A program made the position numbers and the translations under genes. A stretch of 18,676 nucleotides of DNA from Spirochaetota bacterium (lineage in GTDB: Bacteria > Spirochaetota > Spirochaetia > Treponematales > Rectinemataceae): assembly GCA_023421875.1 (NCBI GenBank), contig JAEZSM010000172.1, forward strand, positions 1 to 18,676. Reading direction: 5' to 3'. The notes beneath the pieces were generated by a model that did not search any database, had not been told where the DNA came from, and saw nothing but the letters and a program-made list of their open reading frames with translations. How positions within the stretch are numbered: the first letter of the stretch is position 1; the number at the start of each line of letters is the position of its first letter. This document shows positions 1 to 6,496 of the stretch, in pieces.

Positions 1-326
1 ACCTTGGACTTCTTGCCCACCTTGCCGCGGATATAGTAGAGCTTGGATCTGCGAACCTTGCCTCTGCGCAGTACCTCTACATTCTCGACCCTCGGCGAGT
101 TGAGGGGGAACACACGTTCAACCCCGACACCGTAAGAATTCTTTCTTACAGTGAAGGTCTTCCCTATGCCGGCGTTCTTGACGGCAATGACCAGACCCTC
201 ATAGGCCTGGACGCGTTCGGTCTTTCCCTCAACGATCTTGAAGCTCACGCGTACGGTGTCGCCCACCTGAAACGCGGGGAGCTCACTCTTCATCTGTTCG
301 GCTTGAATGGACTGTACCAGGTTCAT
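1..326 (-). CDS. rplS: 50S ribosomal protein L19 (3' end outside window)
   Basis: L19 is a structural protein of the large ribosomal subunit near the 30S-50S interface. The visible 108 residues start MNLVQSIQAEQ and contain the L19 pattern of a short N-terminal helix followed by a basic SH3-like barrel (FQVGDTVRVSFKIVEG, YEGLVIAVKNAG, RKNSYGVGVERVFPLNSP, VLRRGKVRRSKLYY). The family is usually about 115-120 residues, so only a short C-terminal tail is missing. The start at 326 lies inside the trmD coding region, giving a 44-nt overlap. It is preferred over the internal Met at 293 because a G-rich Shine-Dalgarno (AAGGGGG, 332-338) lies 5 nt upstream and because L19 proteins normally keep this N-terminal helix. 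It is the last visible gene of the rpsP operon. Confidence 0.95.
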   Translation of the reverse strand, partial: MNLVQSIQAEQMKSELPAFQVGDTVRVSFKIVEGKTERVQAYEGLVIAVKNAGIGKTFTVRKNSYGVGVERVFPLNSPRVENVEVLRRGKVRRSKLYYIRGKVGKKSK

Positions 327-1053
327 GCCATCCCCCTTCATCGATTGCCTCGCGCAACAACCGGGCGGCATCTTCCGCCAGATTGTCTTTCGTAAGAAGC
401 TCGGGGCGGTAGGCCAGCGTCTTGAGAACGCTTGCCTTGAGCCTCCACCGTGCGATTTGTGCATGGTTGCCCGACAGAACAACGTCGGGAGCCCGCATAC
501 TATCATAAAGTGCCGGTCGTGTATACTGGGGATACTCGAGGAGTCCCTTGGAGAAACTCTCCTCCTCCAGCGATTCCCCGGAAATGACACCGGGCTTGAG
601 CCGATAAATCGCGTCCACCAGAACCATGGCCGCCACCTCGCCGCTGGACAGCACATAATCGCCGACCGAAATCTCGTCGGTCACCCTGCTGTCGATAATC
701 CGCTGATCCACGCCCTCATAGCGACCGCAGAGAATCACCAGATTCTCCTCCCGGGACAGTTCCTGGGCGTAGGATTGGCTGAAAAGCCTCCCCGATGGAG
801 TTACAAAGACAGTACGCACCCCCGGAGAGCCCGCAGCCTTTAGGGCTTTATCCAGAGGCTCTGGCTTCATGAGCATGCCGGCGCCGCCGCCGAACACCTC
901 ATCGTCACACTTGTGGTGTTTGTCTACGGCGAAATCCCTTATATTGACCAGGGAATACTCCACATGGCCGGCCGCCACGGCACGCTTCATGATTGAAGCT
1001 TCAAAATAGGCTTTGAGGATCTCGGGAAACAGACTGAGTATGGTCAGTTTCAT
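283..1053 (-). CDS. trmD: tRNA (guanine-N1-)-methyltransferase TrmD
   Basis: TrmD uses S-adenosylmethionine to methylate N1 of G37 in tRNAs reading CNN-type codons, preventing +1 frameshifting. The 256-residue protein is the usual length. Visible SPOUT-fold landmarks are DDEVFGGGAGM (residues 50-60), the knot motif GRYEGVDQR (110-118), the knot loop EISVGDYVLSSGE (127-139) and the C-terminal GLLEYPQYTRP. The ATG at 1053 overlaps the rimM stop in an ATGA junction, so translation is probably coupled. An in-frame GTG at 1065 would add four residues but has weaker support. Oddity: the residue before the conserved SF (residues 166-167) is Glu165, where the E. coli and Haemophilus enzymes have the catalytic Asp169. 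Confidence 0.96.
   Translation of the reverse strand: MKLTILSLFPEILKAYFEASIMKRAVAAGHVEYSLVNIRDFAVDKHHKCDDEVFGGGAGMLMKPEPLDKALKAAGSPGVRTVFVTPSGRLFSQSYAQELSREENLVILCGRYEGVDQRIIDSRVTDEISVGDYVLSSGEVAAMVLVDAIYRLKPGVISGESLEEESFSKGLLEYPQYTRPALYDSMRAPDVVLSGNHAQIARWRLKASVLKTLAYRPELLTKDNLAEDAARLLREAIDEGGWHEPGTVHSSRTDEE
332..338 (-). promoter_or_regulatory. ribosome-binding site of rplS inside trmD
   Basis: AAGGGGG on the minus strand, 5 nt before the rplS ATG at 326 and wholly within the 3' part of trmD. It decides the rplS start and implies that L19 initiates independently although the mRNA regions overlap. Confidence 0.6.
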
Positions 1054-1580
1054 TCCAGGAGCCACCCGGCTAAAAGCTCCAAACGCTTTGCCTTCAGATC
1101 CACCTCGCCCACGAATTCGCTGCGGAAGGGAATCAGCACGGTTGTCCCTGTGCCAGTCTTCCGTACCTCAAGAAGAGGGTCGGCGCCCCCCTCAAGGACA
1201 GCTTCGACAAGACCGGCGTCCAGAGCGCCGCAGTCTACCCGCATGCCTACCAGGTCATGGATGTAGTATTCGTTCTCGGCGAGCGGGGAGGCGGCTTCCC
1301 TGGGCAGGTAGAGGAGAAGGCCGGTCAGCTCTCTTGCTTTCTCCGGTGACTCATAGCCCGAAAACGCCATCTCCAAACCTCGCTCTCCGGATTCGACAAG
1401 ACTCACCCTAAGGATTCTGCCCTTGTCGGGCTCCCCGTCGGGAGCCGCGAGCACCTGCTTCAGCGATTTGATGTGGGAATAGTCTCCAGAATAGGAGTGA
1501 AGCTTGATCAGGCCTTTTAGCCCCCGGGGGGCGCCGAGCTTGGCGACCGCCAGCAATTCGTTCTCAGGCCTGTCGTTCAT
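1050..1580 (-). CDS. rimM: 16S rRNA processing / ribosome maturation factor RimM
   Basis: RimM binds S19 and assists maturation of the 30S head domain. The 176-residue protein fits the family. The N-terminal RimM domain begins with the typical LLAVAKLGAPRGLKGLIKLHSYSG (broken here as AVAKLGAPRG and KLHSYSG), has the central YLPREA segment, and then the C-terminal PRC-barrel domain beginning ENEYYIHDLVGMRV with the later VLIPFRSEFV. Its start is 9 nt after the khpA stop; no strong Shine-Dalgarno is visible, which suggests translational coupling to khpA. Its stop overlaps the trmD start by four bases. Adjacent placement to trmD is widely conserved in bacteria. Confidence 0.94.
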   Translation of the reverse strand: MNDRPENELLAVAKLGAPRGLKGLIKLHSYSGDYSHIKSLKQVLAAPDGEPDKGRILRVSLVESGERGLEMAFSGYESPEKARELTGLLLYLPREAASPLAENEYYIHDLVGMRVDCGALDAGLVEAVLEGGADPLLEVRKTGTGTTVLIPFRSEFVGEVDLKAKRLELLAGWLLE

Positions 1581-1589
1581 CGAAAATGA

Positions 1590-1823
1590 TCAGTCCAGGA
1601 TCTCCAGAATAACCCGCTTGGACTGGGCGTTGGCGCTGGCGGAAAGAATAGTCCTGATAGCCTTGGCGATGCGGCCGTTCTTGCCGATCACCTTGCCGAT
1701 ATCGCCCTCGGCTACCTTGAGCTCCAGTATGGTAGACTTTTCGCCTTCGATTACCTTTATATCGACAGCCTCGGGCTCGTCGACCAGGGATTTGACAATA
1801 TACTCGACTAAGTCGCGTTCCAC
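1590..1823 (-). CDS. khpA: KH-domain RNA-binding protein KhpA (YlqC family)
   Basis: A 77-residue single KH-domain protein. Residues MERDLVEYIVKSLV open the domain, and the RNA-contacting GxxG loop is seen in GKVIGKNGRIAKAI. The C-terminal strand is SKRVILEIL. In Firmicutes this family (KhpA) works with KhpB/Jag as a broad RNA-binding regulator; the same role here is inferred. The GTG at 1823 is chosen because AAGGAG lies 6 nt upstream (1830-1835) and the protein then starts exactly at the conserved family N-terminus; an upstream in-frame ATG at 1850 would add nine unconserved residues and bury the ribosome-binding site. Position between rpsP and rimM is the standard operon context. Confidence 0.93.
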   Translation of the reverse strand: MERDLVEYIVKSLVDEPEAVDIKVIEGEKSTILELKVAEGDIGKVIGKNGRIAKAIRTILSASANAQSKRVILEILD

Positions 1824-1829
1824 GTGATT

Positions 1830-1835
1830 CTCCTT
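1830..1835 (-). promoter_or_regulatory. ribosome-binding site of khpA
   Basis: AAGGAG on the minus strand, 6 nt before the GTG at 1823. It settles the start in favour of GTG over the upstream ATG at 1850. Confidence 0.7.
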
Positions 1836-1875
1836 AAAAGAAAAGAACAAGCCGCCGGAGGAAGCCTCCCCCGGC
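1834..1875 (-). terminator. putative attenuator hairpin between rpsP and khpA
   Basis: On the minus strand CGCC-GGG-GGAGG, a CTT loop and CCTCC-GGCG form a 9-bp GC-rich stem with a three-G bulge, followed by a U-rich stretch (TTGTTCTTTTCTTTT) ending just before the khpA ribosome-binding site. Hairpin plus U-tract resembles a leaky intrinsic terminator that would let S16 be made in excess of the downstream enzymes. The U-tract is interrupted, so efficiency may be partial or nil. Confidence 0.4.
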
Positions 1876-1900
1876 GATCGGACAAGGGCTGTGCCGCAGC

Positions 1901-2152
1901 TTACTTGACCTGGATGCTCTTCTTGTTGAGAAGCGAACGGACAGTGTCGCTGGGTTGGGCTCCCTTGGAGAGCCAGAACTTGGCCTTCTCCTCGTCGATC
2001 CTGATCTGCTTGTCCTCGGCTTCGATGGGGTGATACAGGCCGATCTCGTCTATGGTCTTGCTATCGCGGGGCGAGCGGCAGTCCATGATGACGATGCGGT
2101 AATAGGGACGGGCTTTGGCGCCGAATTTCTTGAGCCTAATCTTGACGCTCAC
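1901..2152 (-). CDS. rpsP: 30S ribosomal protein S16
   Basis: S16 is a small-subunit assembly protein. The 83-residue sequence starts MSVKIRLKKFGAKARPYYRIV and continues with SPRDSKTIDEIGLYHP and a C-terminal KAKFWLSKGAQPSDTV, the full length and order of motifs expected for the family. It starts with GTG at 2152, preceded by AGGAGG (about 2158-2163 on the minus strand). It is the first gene of the operon, about 88 nt downstream of the predicted transcription start, and is followed by 77 nt holding a possible attenuator before khpA. Confidence 0.97.
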   Translation of the reverse strand: MSVKIRLKKFGAKARPYYRIVIMDCRSPRDSKTIDEIGLYHPIEAEDKQIRIDEEKAKFWLSKGAQPSDTVRSLLNKKSIQVK

Positions 2153-2181
2153 AGATTCCTCCTGAACAGTAAAGGGAACTT

Positions 2182-2223
2182 GGATCCTATTAATAGATTC
2201 ACATACCCCCGGATTTAGGATCC
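2182..2223 (-). other. inverted repeat in the rpsP leader
   Basis: GGATCCTA (2182-2189) and TAGGATCC (2216-2223) are perfect 8-nt reverse complements separated by 26 nt, all inside the predicted 5' leader of rpsP. They could form a long-loop stem in the leader RNA. Whether it regulates S16 synthesis is unknown. Confidence 0.35.
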
Positions 2224-2246
2224 GAATCGGGGAATTGCGCCTGAGT

Positions 2247-2275
2247 TTTATACCCGAAGAACCCCGTTAAGTCAA
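2247..2275 (-). promoter_or_regulatory. sigma70-type promoter of the rpsP operon
   Basis: On the minus strand -35 TTGACT (2270-2275), a 17-nt spacer and -10 TATAAA (2247-2252) give a near-consensus housekeeping promoter. Start of transcription is expected near 2240, leaving a leader of about 88 nt before the rpsP GTG. Confidence 0.75.
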
Positions 2276-2307
2276 CTCATGCTCAGGAGAACCTCCTCTC
2301 CGGCTTA

Positions 2308-2334
2308 TTGCAGCCAGCGCCTTTGGCGTATACT
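2308..2334 (+). promoter_or_regulatory. candidate promoter immediately upstream of the dus gene
   Basis: A good -10 box TATACT (2329-2334) ends only nine bases before the preferred ATG at 2344. The best -35 is TTGCAG (2308-2313), with a short 15-nt spacer. Transcription would begin at about 2341-2343, so the message would be leaderless or nearly so. Confidence 0.45.
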
Positions 2335-2343
2335 ATCGGCTCA

Positions 2344-3426
2344 ATGCTTCCCTTTTCCAGCCGCTCCCTCCTCCTGGCACCCATGGTGGGCATAACCAAC
2401 CGCGCCTTCAGAACGCTCCTGGAAGAACTGGGCGGCCCCGATTACGCCTTCACCGAAATGGCCAGCGCCGAAGCATATATCTCCAACGCGCCCTTCGAGT
2501 CGGTTTATACCGATCCCCGACCCCGGCCCGAACGGACATCGGTGCAGTTTTTCGCCCGGAGCGCCGAAAGTCTCGCCGCTGCCTGCGCAAAGTTGAAAAA
2601 CAACACACTCCACGGGTTGCCCGCGGGGGTGGACATAAACTTCGGATGTTCCGCCCCCCACATACGCAGCAAGAAAGGGGGCTCGGCGTGGAGCTCTGAT
2701 CCGGAGCAGGCGGCGGAACTGGTGGCCGCCGCGAGGTCGGTCTGGCCGGGGACGCTCTCTGCCAAGGTGCGGCTAGGTCCCGACGATGACTATGACAGGC
2801 TTCTGGCCTTTTGCAGTCGCATAGTCGAGGCCGGACTGGATTTTCTCTGCATCCATCCCCGGCGGGACGACCAGAAGTTCAAAGGAAAAGCCAGGCATGG
2901 GTATAGCCTTAGGCTGGCCAAAGATATTCCCTGCCCCTTGGCGGCTAACGGCGATATCGTCAGCGCAGCTCAGCTTGCGATGCTTTTTAACGAGAATGGA
3001 AGTGGCGCGAAAATGACGGAAGGCGGCGCTGAAAAAAAGGAATTAGACGCCGACCTGCAGGGAGCAATCGTTACCGATCACCCCAGCGGCACTGGCGGCG
3101 CCGGCGTCTATGCAGCAATGATCGGCAGAGAAGCCGTACGGAAACCCTGGATATTCGCCCTTTTGCGGGCTTCGTTAGCCAGTGGCAGCATCGACAGGAT
3201 GGCCGTGGGGCTGCGCTTTATCGCCCTGGCCGAGCTCTATCTGCCCGAGGCCTGGCGGTTGGAGAGCGCTCGTCGCTTCTTCTCCTACTACTGTGAGCAG
3301 TTTTCCTTTGCCCATCATGTAAAATACAAAACCATGAACAGCCCCAACCTCGGCGCCATGGCCGAAACCTTTGCGGCCTACTTCGACCAGCTGCCCGGGG
3401 ATCGCTATTGGATGCAATCCCATTGA
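2344..3426 (+). CDS. tRNA-dihydrouridine synthase (Dus family)
   Basis: An FMN- and NADPH-dependent enzyme reducing specific uridines in tRNA to dihydrouridine. From ATG 2344 it has 360 residues. Visible TIM-barrel landmarks: LLAPMVGITNRAFR (residues 10-23, FMN binding), VDINFGCSAP with the likely catalytic Cys102, AKVRLG with Lys141, IHPRR with His171, ANGDI (201-205) and MIGREAV (259-265). The usual GCP is GCS here. Between NGDI and MIGRE there are about 57 residues where the family has roughly 24, so an insertion of about 33 residues rich in Gly, Lys and Glu (about 217-253) is present. An upstream in-frame TTG at 2308 is possible, but the N-terminus from 2344 matches Dus proteins better. 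No Shine-Dalgarno precedes either start. The DusA/B/C-type subgroup cannot be assigned from sequence by eye. Confidence 0.88.
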   Translation: MLPFSSRSLLLAPMVGITNRAFRTLLEELGGPDYAFTEMASAEAYISNAPFESVYTDPRPRPERTSVQFFARSAESLAAACAKLKNNTLHGLPAGVDINFGCSAPHIRSKKGGSAWSSDPEQAAELVAAARSVWPGTLSAKVRLGPDDDYDRLLAFCSRIVEAGLDFLCIHPRRDDQKFKGKARHGYSLRLAKDIPCPLAANGDIVSAAQLAMLFNENGSGAKMTEGGAEKKELDADLQGAIVTDHPSGTGGAGVYAAMIGREAVRKPWIFALLRASLASGSIDRMAVGLRFIALAELYLPEAWRLESARRFFSYYCEQFSFAHHVKYKTMNSPNLGAMAETFAAYFDQLPGDRYWMQSH

Positions 3427-3464
3427 CGAGCTAACAGTTTTACAATTATAGTTTTATTGTAAAA
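3423..3464 (+). promoter_or_regulatory. promoter with inverted-repeat operator upstream of the acyl-CoA synthetase
   Basis: A -35 TTGACG (3423-3428, overlapping the dus stop) and -10 TATAGT (3447-3452) are 18 nt apart. A perfect 9-bp inverted repeat, TTTTACAAT (3438-3446) and ATTGTAAAA (3456-3464), brackets the -10 box with a 9-nt centre. It lacks a U-run and is AT-rich, so it looks like a DNA operator and not a terminator. The arms are 18 bp centre to centre, which suits a dimeric repressor. Confidence 0.55.
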
Positions 3465-3484
3465 TTTGAACTCAAGGAGCGACC

Positions 3485-5398
3485 ATGGCGCAGACCCTAG
3501 CTCAAATGTTTCTGGAGATGACGGCCAGGCAACCCAAGGCTGTTGCACAGCTTTCCAAGGACAGCGGAGGAGTCTTCAGGCCGACCAGCTATACTGAATT
3601 GAAGGATGCCGCCGCCTCCTTCGCCGCGGGCCTGAAAATCCTGGGAATTTCCAGGGGCGACAAGGTAGGCCTGATCGCCGACAATCGCAAGGAATGGCTG
3701 AGCACCGACCTGGCCCTCCTCGGCCTGGGCGCTGCCGACGTGCCCCGGGGCTGCGACGCCACCGTTCAGGAAATCGCCTACATCCTTTCCTGGAGCGAGT
3801 GCAGGCTCGCCATTCTGGAAAATGAAAAACAGCTAAAAAAAATCCTGGAAGCCCGGTCCTCTATGCCCCAGTTGGACAGCATCATTCTATTCGATCCCGC
3901 CGAGGAAGCGACCCTCCAGGAGGCCAAGGACCAAGGCCTTAGCGTCCATCCTTACGAGACCGTCCTCGAAAACGGAAAAAAATACCTAGCCGAAGATCCA
4001 GGTTTTTACGAAGAAGAAGCCGCCAAAGGCGCACGGGGAGACCTCGCCACCCTCATATACACTTCGGGCACCACGGGAGACCCCAAGGGTGTCATGCTCA
4101 GCCACGGCAACTTTATGCATCAGACCGATTACCTGCCCGGACTCATCGGCGTCAATCCTGGTGAGATCTTCCTTTCCGTGCTTCCCGTATGGCATTCCTT
4201 CGAGCGGATACTCCAGTACCTGATTCTTCAGTCGGGAGCGACGATAGCCTATTCAAAGCCCATAGGCTCGATCCTCCTGGCGGACATGCAGGCTGTCCAG
4301 CCCCACTGGTTCCCCTCGGTGCCGCGGATATGGGAATCGGTCAAGGATGGTATTTACAAGAGCATCAGGCAGTCCAGCAAGGTTAAGCGGGCTCTTTTCG
4401 GATTCTTTGTGGGTGTCGGGGAGAGTTTCGCCTTTTTCCGCAATCACCTTCTAGGACGATATCCCCGCTTCAATCAACGGAGCCGGATCTTGGAGATCGC
4501 TGCGGCCCTCGTTCCGTTTATTCTTCTCGCGCCGCTCTGGGCACTCGGCAATGTCCTCGTGTACAAGAAGATAAAGACCAAGCTGGGCAAAAACTTCATC
4601 GCCGGCGTATCCGGCGGAGGAGCTCTGCCGGGCGCCGTCGATCGTTTCTTCGATGCCATCGGCGTGCTTATCCTGGAAGGCTACGGACTCACCGAGACGG
4701 CTCCCGTTCTCGGTGTCAGGCTGAAAACCCACCCCGTCATCGGCACCGTCGGTCCAGTACTCAGAGGGACAGAGATAAAAATCGTCGGCGACAAAGGCGA
4801 AGCCCTCGGTCCAGGGCAAAAAGGAGTCATCTACGTTAGGGGTCCCCAGGTGATGATGGGCTACTACAAGCGCCAGGACCTCACCGACCGGATACTGGAC
4901 AAGGACGGCTGGCTGGACACGGGAGACCTGGGAATGCTGAGCTACAACGGCGAGATAAAAATCACAGGAAGAGCCAAGGACACGATCGTGCTGAGGGGCG
5001 GAGAAAATATCGAACCTTTGCCCATCGAGCAGCGACTGGCCGAGAGCGCCTATATCCAGCAGGCGGTCATACTGGGACAGGACGAAAAATTCCTGGCCGC
5101 CCTCATTGTGCCCAAGCAGGAGGGCCTTTTAGCCTGGGCTGAGGAAAACAGCATACCCTACAACGATTACGAGACGCTCCTGCAGCAACCAGTGGTCAAA
5201 GAACTCATCGATTCTGAAGTATCCAGCCTCATCAGTCCGAAGAACGGTTTCAAGCCCTTCGAGAGGATCTTCCGTTTCGCCCTCCTGCCCGAATCCTTCC
5301 AGCCCGGCAGGGAGCTGTCGGCCAAGCAGGAGATAAAGCGGCACGCGATAAATGAATTGTATAAAAAGCAGATCCGGGGGCTTTTCGCCAAGGACTAA
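3485..5398 (+). CDS. AMP-forming long-chain acyl-CoA synthetase
   Basis: It activates a fatty acid with ATP to an acyl-AMP and then transfers it to CoA (ANL superfamily). The protein has 637 residues. Motifs in order: the P-loop-like IYTSGTTGDPKGVMLSH (191-207), LPVWHSFER (233-241), the A5 motif EGYGLTETAP (398-407), the Asp-containing hinge WLDTGDLG (476-483) with ITGRAKD (493-499), and GGENIEPLPIE (505-515). A hydrophobic stretch at about 336-359 (IAAALVPFILLAPLWALGNV) suggests membrane association, as in long-chain ACSL-type enzymes. The start has AAGGAG (3474-3479) 5 nt upstream. It is monocistronic, with its own operator-like promoter and terminator. Substrate chain length is inferred. 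The role could be incorporation of exogenous fatty acids or beta-oxidation; no other fatty-acid gene lies in the window. Confidence 0.93.
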   Translation: MAQTLAQMFLEMTARQPKAVAQLSKDSGGVFRPTSYTELKDAAASFAAGLKILGISRGDKVGLIADNRKEWLSTDLALLGLGAADVPRGCDATVQEIAYILSWSECRLAILENEKQLKKILEARSSMPQLDSIILFDPAEEATLQEAKDQGLSVHPYETVLENGKKYLAEDPGFYEEEAAKGARGDLATLIYTSGTTGDPKGVMLSHGNFMHQTDYLPGLIGVNPGEIFLSVLPVWHSFERILQYLILQSGATIAYSKPIGSILLADMQAVQPHWFPSVPRIWESVKDGIYKSIRQSSKVKRALFGFFVGVGESFAFFRNHLLGRYPRFNQRSRILEIAAALVPFILLAPLWALGNVLVYKKIKTKLGKNFIAGVSGGGALPGAVDRFFDAIGVLILEGYGLTETAPVLGVRLKTHPVIGTVGPVLRGTEIKIVGDKGEALGPGQKGVIYVRGPQVMMGYYKRQDLTDRILDKDGWLDTGDLGMLSYNGEIKITGRAKDTIVLRGGENIEPLPIEQRLAESAYIQQAVILGQDEKFLAALIVPKQEGLLAWAEENSIPYNDYETLLQQPVVKELIDSEVSSLISPKNGFKPFERIFRFALLPESFQPGRELSAKQEIKRHAINELYKKQIRGLFAKD

Positions 5399-5407
5399 GA
5401 ATCTCAC

Positions 5408-5460
5408 GCCGCACCGAAGCTGTAATGCCTTTTAGCAAGGCAGCTTCGGTGCGGCTTTTT
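5408..5460 (+). terminator. intrinsic terminator of the acyl-CoA synthetase gene
   Basis: A perfect 13-bp stem, GCCGCACCGAAGC (5408-5420) and GCTTCGGTGCGGC (5443-5455), with an extra inner stem TGCCTT/AAGGCA, is followed by five T. On the opposite strand the hairpin lacks a U-run, so it may at most block read-through from the convergent minus-strand gene. Confidence 0.92.
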
Positions 5461-5491
5461 ACTGCAACGCTTCTTAAACGCTACGCCAGTA

Positions 5492-6367
5492 TTATTCCAC
5501 CTCAATGTCGCCCAGTACACTCTTGACGTGCAGACGCTTGGTGCCTTCGCCGATGCGATAGGCGCAGCGCCGTGGACCTGTTCCTGAGGCTATGGTTGTG
5601 CCCGGCGAACTAATCTGCCCCGACAGGGTCTCGGCTCGGAATTCCACATTGGCCTGCTCGAGCATGAGATTTATGTCGCCTGAGTAGGTCGTCGCCTCGC
5701 CGCCGCCGAAGCTGCCCGAAAGTTCCAGCTCTATGTCCCCGTCATGGGAAATGAGGCGGATTCTCCCCTCGGGCTTGAACACCGAAATATCTCCGTCCTT
5801 GGTTAATGCAATAACGTTGCCCTTGACCCTGGAAGCCTGGATATCCCCGCCCTGGGTTTCGATGTGAAGCGAACCGTTCACCTTGGAGCACTTGACCGAG
5901 CCGTCGATGGTGTTCACCGTGGCCGACCCGCAGTTCAGCAGGGTTACCGAACCCTGGACGCTGGAAGCCTCGACACTTTTTCCGCCGTGGATATGCACTG
6001 CGCCGAACTCCGAGATGGCCAGTATGTCGGACTCGCAGTCCCTGACATCGATCTCGCCTTTCATGCTGTGGACTTCCAGATCTTTGATGCAAACCGGCAC
6101 CGCGAGGGCGACGCTTGCTGTGTAAACATCCTTGGGGCAGTCGTTGGAGATTATGAGAATCCTGTCGTGCCGCCGCACCGAAGCTTTCCAGGTTGGCAAA
6201 AGCGACGCATTACCGTGAAGTTCGTATTCGGCGTGGACCTTGTCGTCGGGTGAGGGGCTCAGGGTGATCGTTCCTTCAGGCATTCGCACTACCAGGCGTT
6301 CTGCTGCCTCGGATTCAATGTCCTCTTTGCAATAGCGGATTTCTAGGTCTGCGCCCTCACTCCTCAT
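5492..6367 (-). CDS. DUF4097-like beta-repeat protein
   Basis: A 291-residue protein of unknown function. After about 100 residues it becomes a run of roughly 20-residue coils of the form G(D/S)IxV, for example GEIDVRDCESDI, GAVHIHGG, GSVTLLNCGS, GSVKCSKVNGSLHIETQGGDIQ (seen in pieces), KDGDISVF, HDGDIELEL and SGDINLML, ending SVLGDIEVE. Such repeats are typical of DUF4097/adhesin-like right-handed beta-helical domains. No signal peptide or TM segment is visible from the chosen start, so a cytoplasmic or unconventional location is inferred. Start 6367 is preferred because AAGGAG (6373-6378) lies 5 nt upstream; an in-frame start at 6418 would add 17 low-complexity residues. It is divergent from the seven-gene operon beginning at 6524, so the two may be co-regulated. 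In other bacteria DUF4097 genes often accompany small regulators and envelope-stress loci. Confidence 0.75.
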   Translation of the reverse strand: MRSEGADLEIRYCKEDIESEAAERLVVRMPEGTITLSPSPDDKVHAEYELHGNASLLPTWKASVRRHDRILIISNDCPKDVYTASVALAVPVCIKDLEVHSMKGEIDVRDCESDILAISEFGAVHIHGGKSVEASSVQGSVTLLNCGSATVNTIDGSVKCSKVNGSLHIETQGGDIQASRVKGNVIALTKDGDISVFKPEGRIRLISHDGDIELELSGSFGGGEATTYSGDINLMLEQANVEFRAETLSGQISSPGTTIASGTGPRRCAYRIGEGTKRLHVKSVLGDIEVE

Positions 6368-6372
6368 ACCTG

Positions 6373-6378
6373 CTCCTT
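6373..6378 (-). promoter_or_regulatory. ribosome-binding site of the DUF4097-like gene
   Basis: AAGGAG on the minus strand, 5 nt before the ATG at 6367. It selects this start over the in-frame upstream start at 6418. Confidence 0.65.
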
Positions 6379-6408
6379 GGCGCACTGAATAGCGCGATGA
6401 TCCCGATG

Positions 6409-6437
6409 ATGATACCACAACCTCGAATTTTTGCCTA
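6409..6437 (-). promoter_or_regulatory. candidate promoter of the DUF4097-like gene
   Basis: On the minus strand TAGGCA (6432-6437), a 17-nt spacer and TATCAT (6409-6414) match the consensus boxes at 4/6 and 5/6. The leader would be about 35 nt. It lies back to back with the operon promoter at 6457-6485. Confidence 0.35.
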
Positions 6438-6456
6438 GCTTTTATGGTTTAGCCCC

Positions 6457-6485
6457 TTGACGGGATGACGGAGGAGTCCTACACT
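6457..6485 (+). promoter_or_regulatory. sigma70-type promoter of the envelope-transport operon
   Basis: -35 TTGACG (6457-6462), a 17-nt spacer and -10 TACACT (6480-6485). Start of transcription is expected near 6492, just upstream of a perfect palindrome and the first ribosome-binding site. Confidence 0.65.
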
Positions 6486-6496
6486 TTGGTTTGTAT

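Noticed and set aside
3438..3464. Inverted repeat after dus as an intrinsic terminator
   Set aside because: The stem is AT-rich and lacks a following T-run; it brackets a good -10 box, so an operator reading is better.
6172..6185. 14-base match of GCCGCACCGAAGCT to the terminator arm at 5408-5421
   Set aside because: It lies inside the DUF4097-like coding frame, and one 14-mer match is expected by chance in a window of this size.
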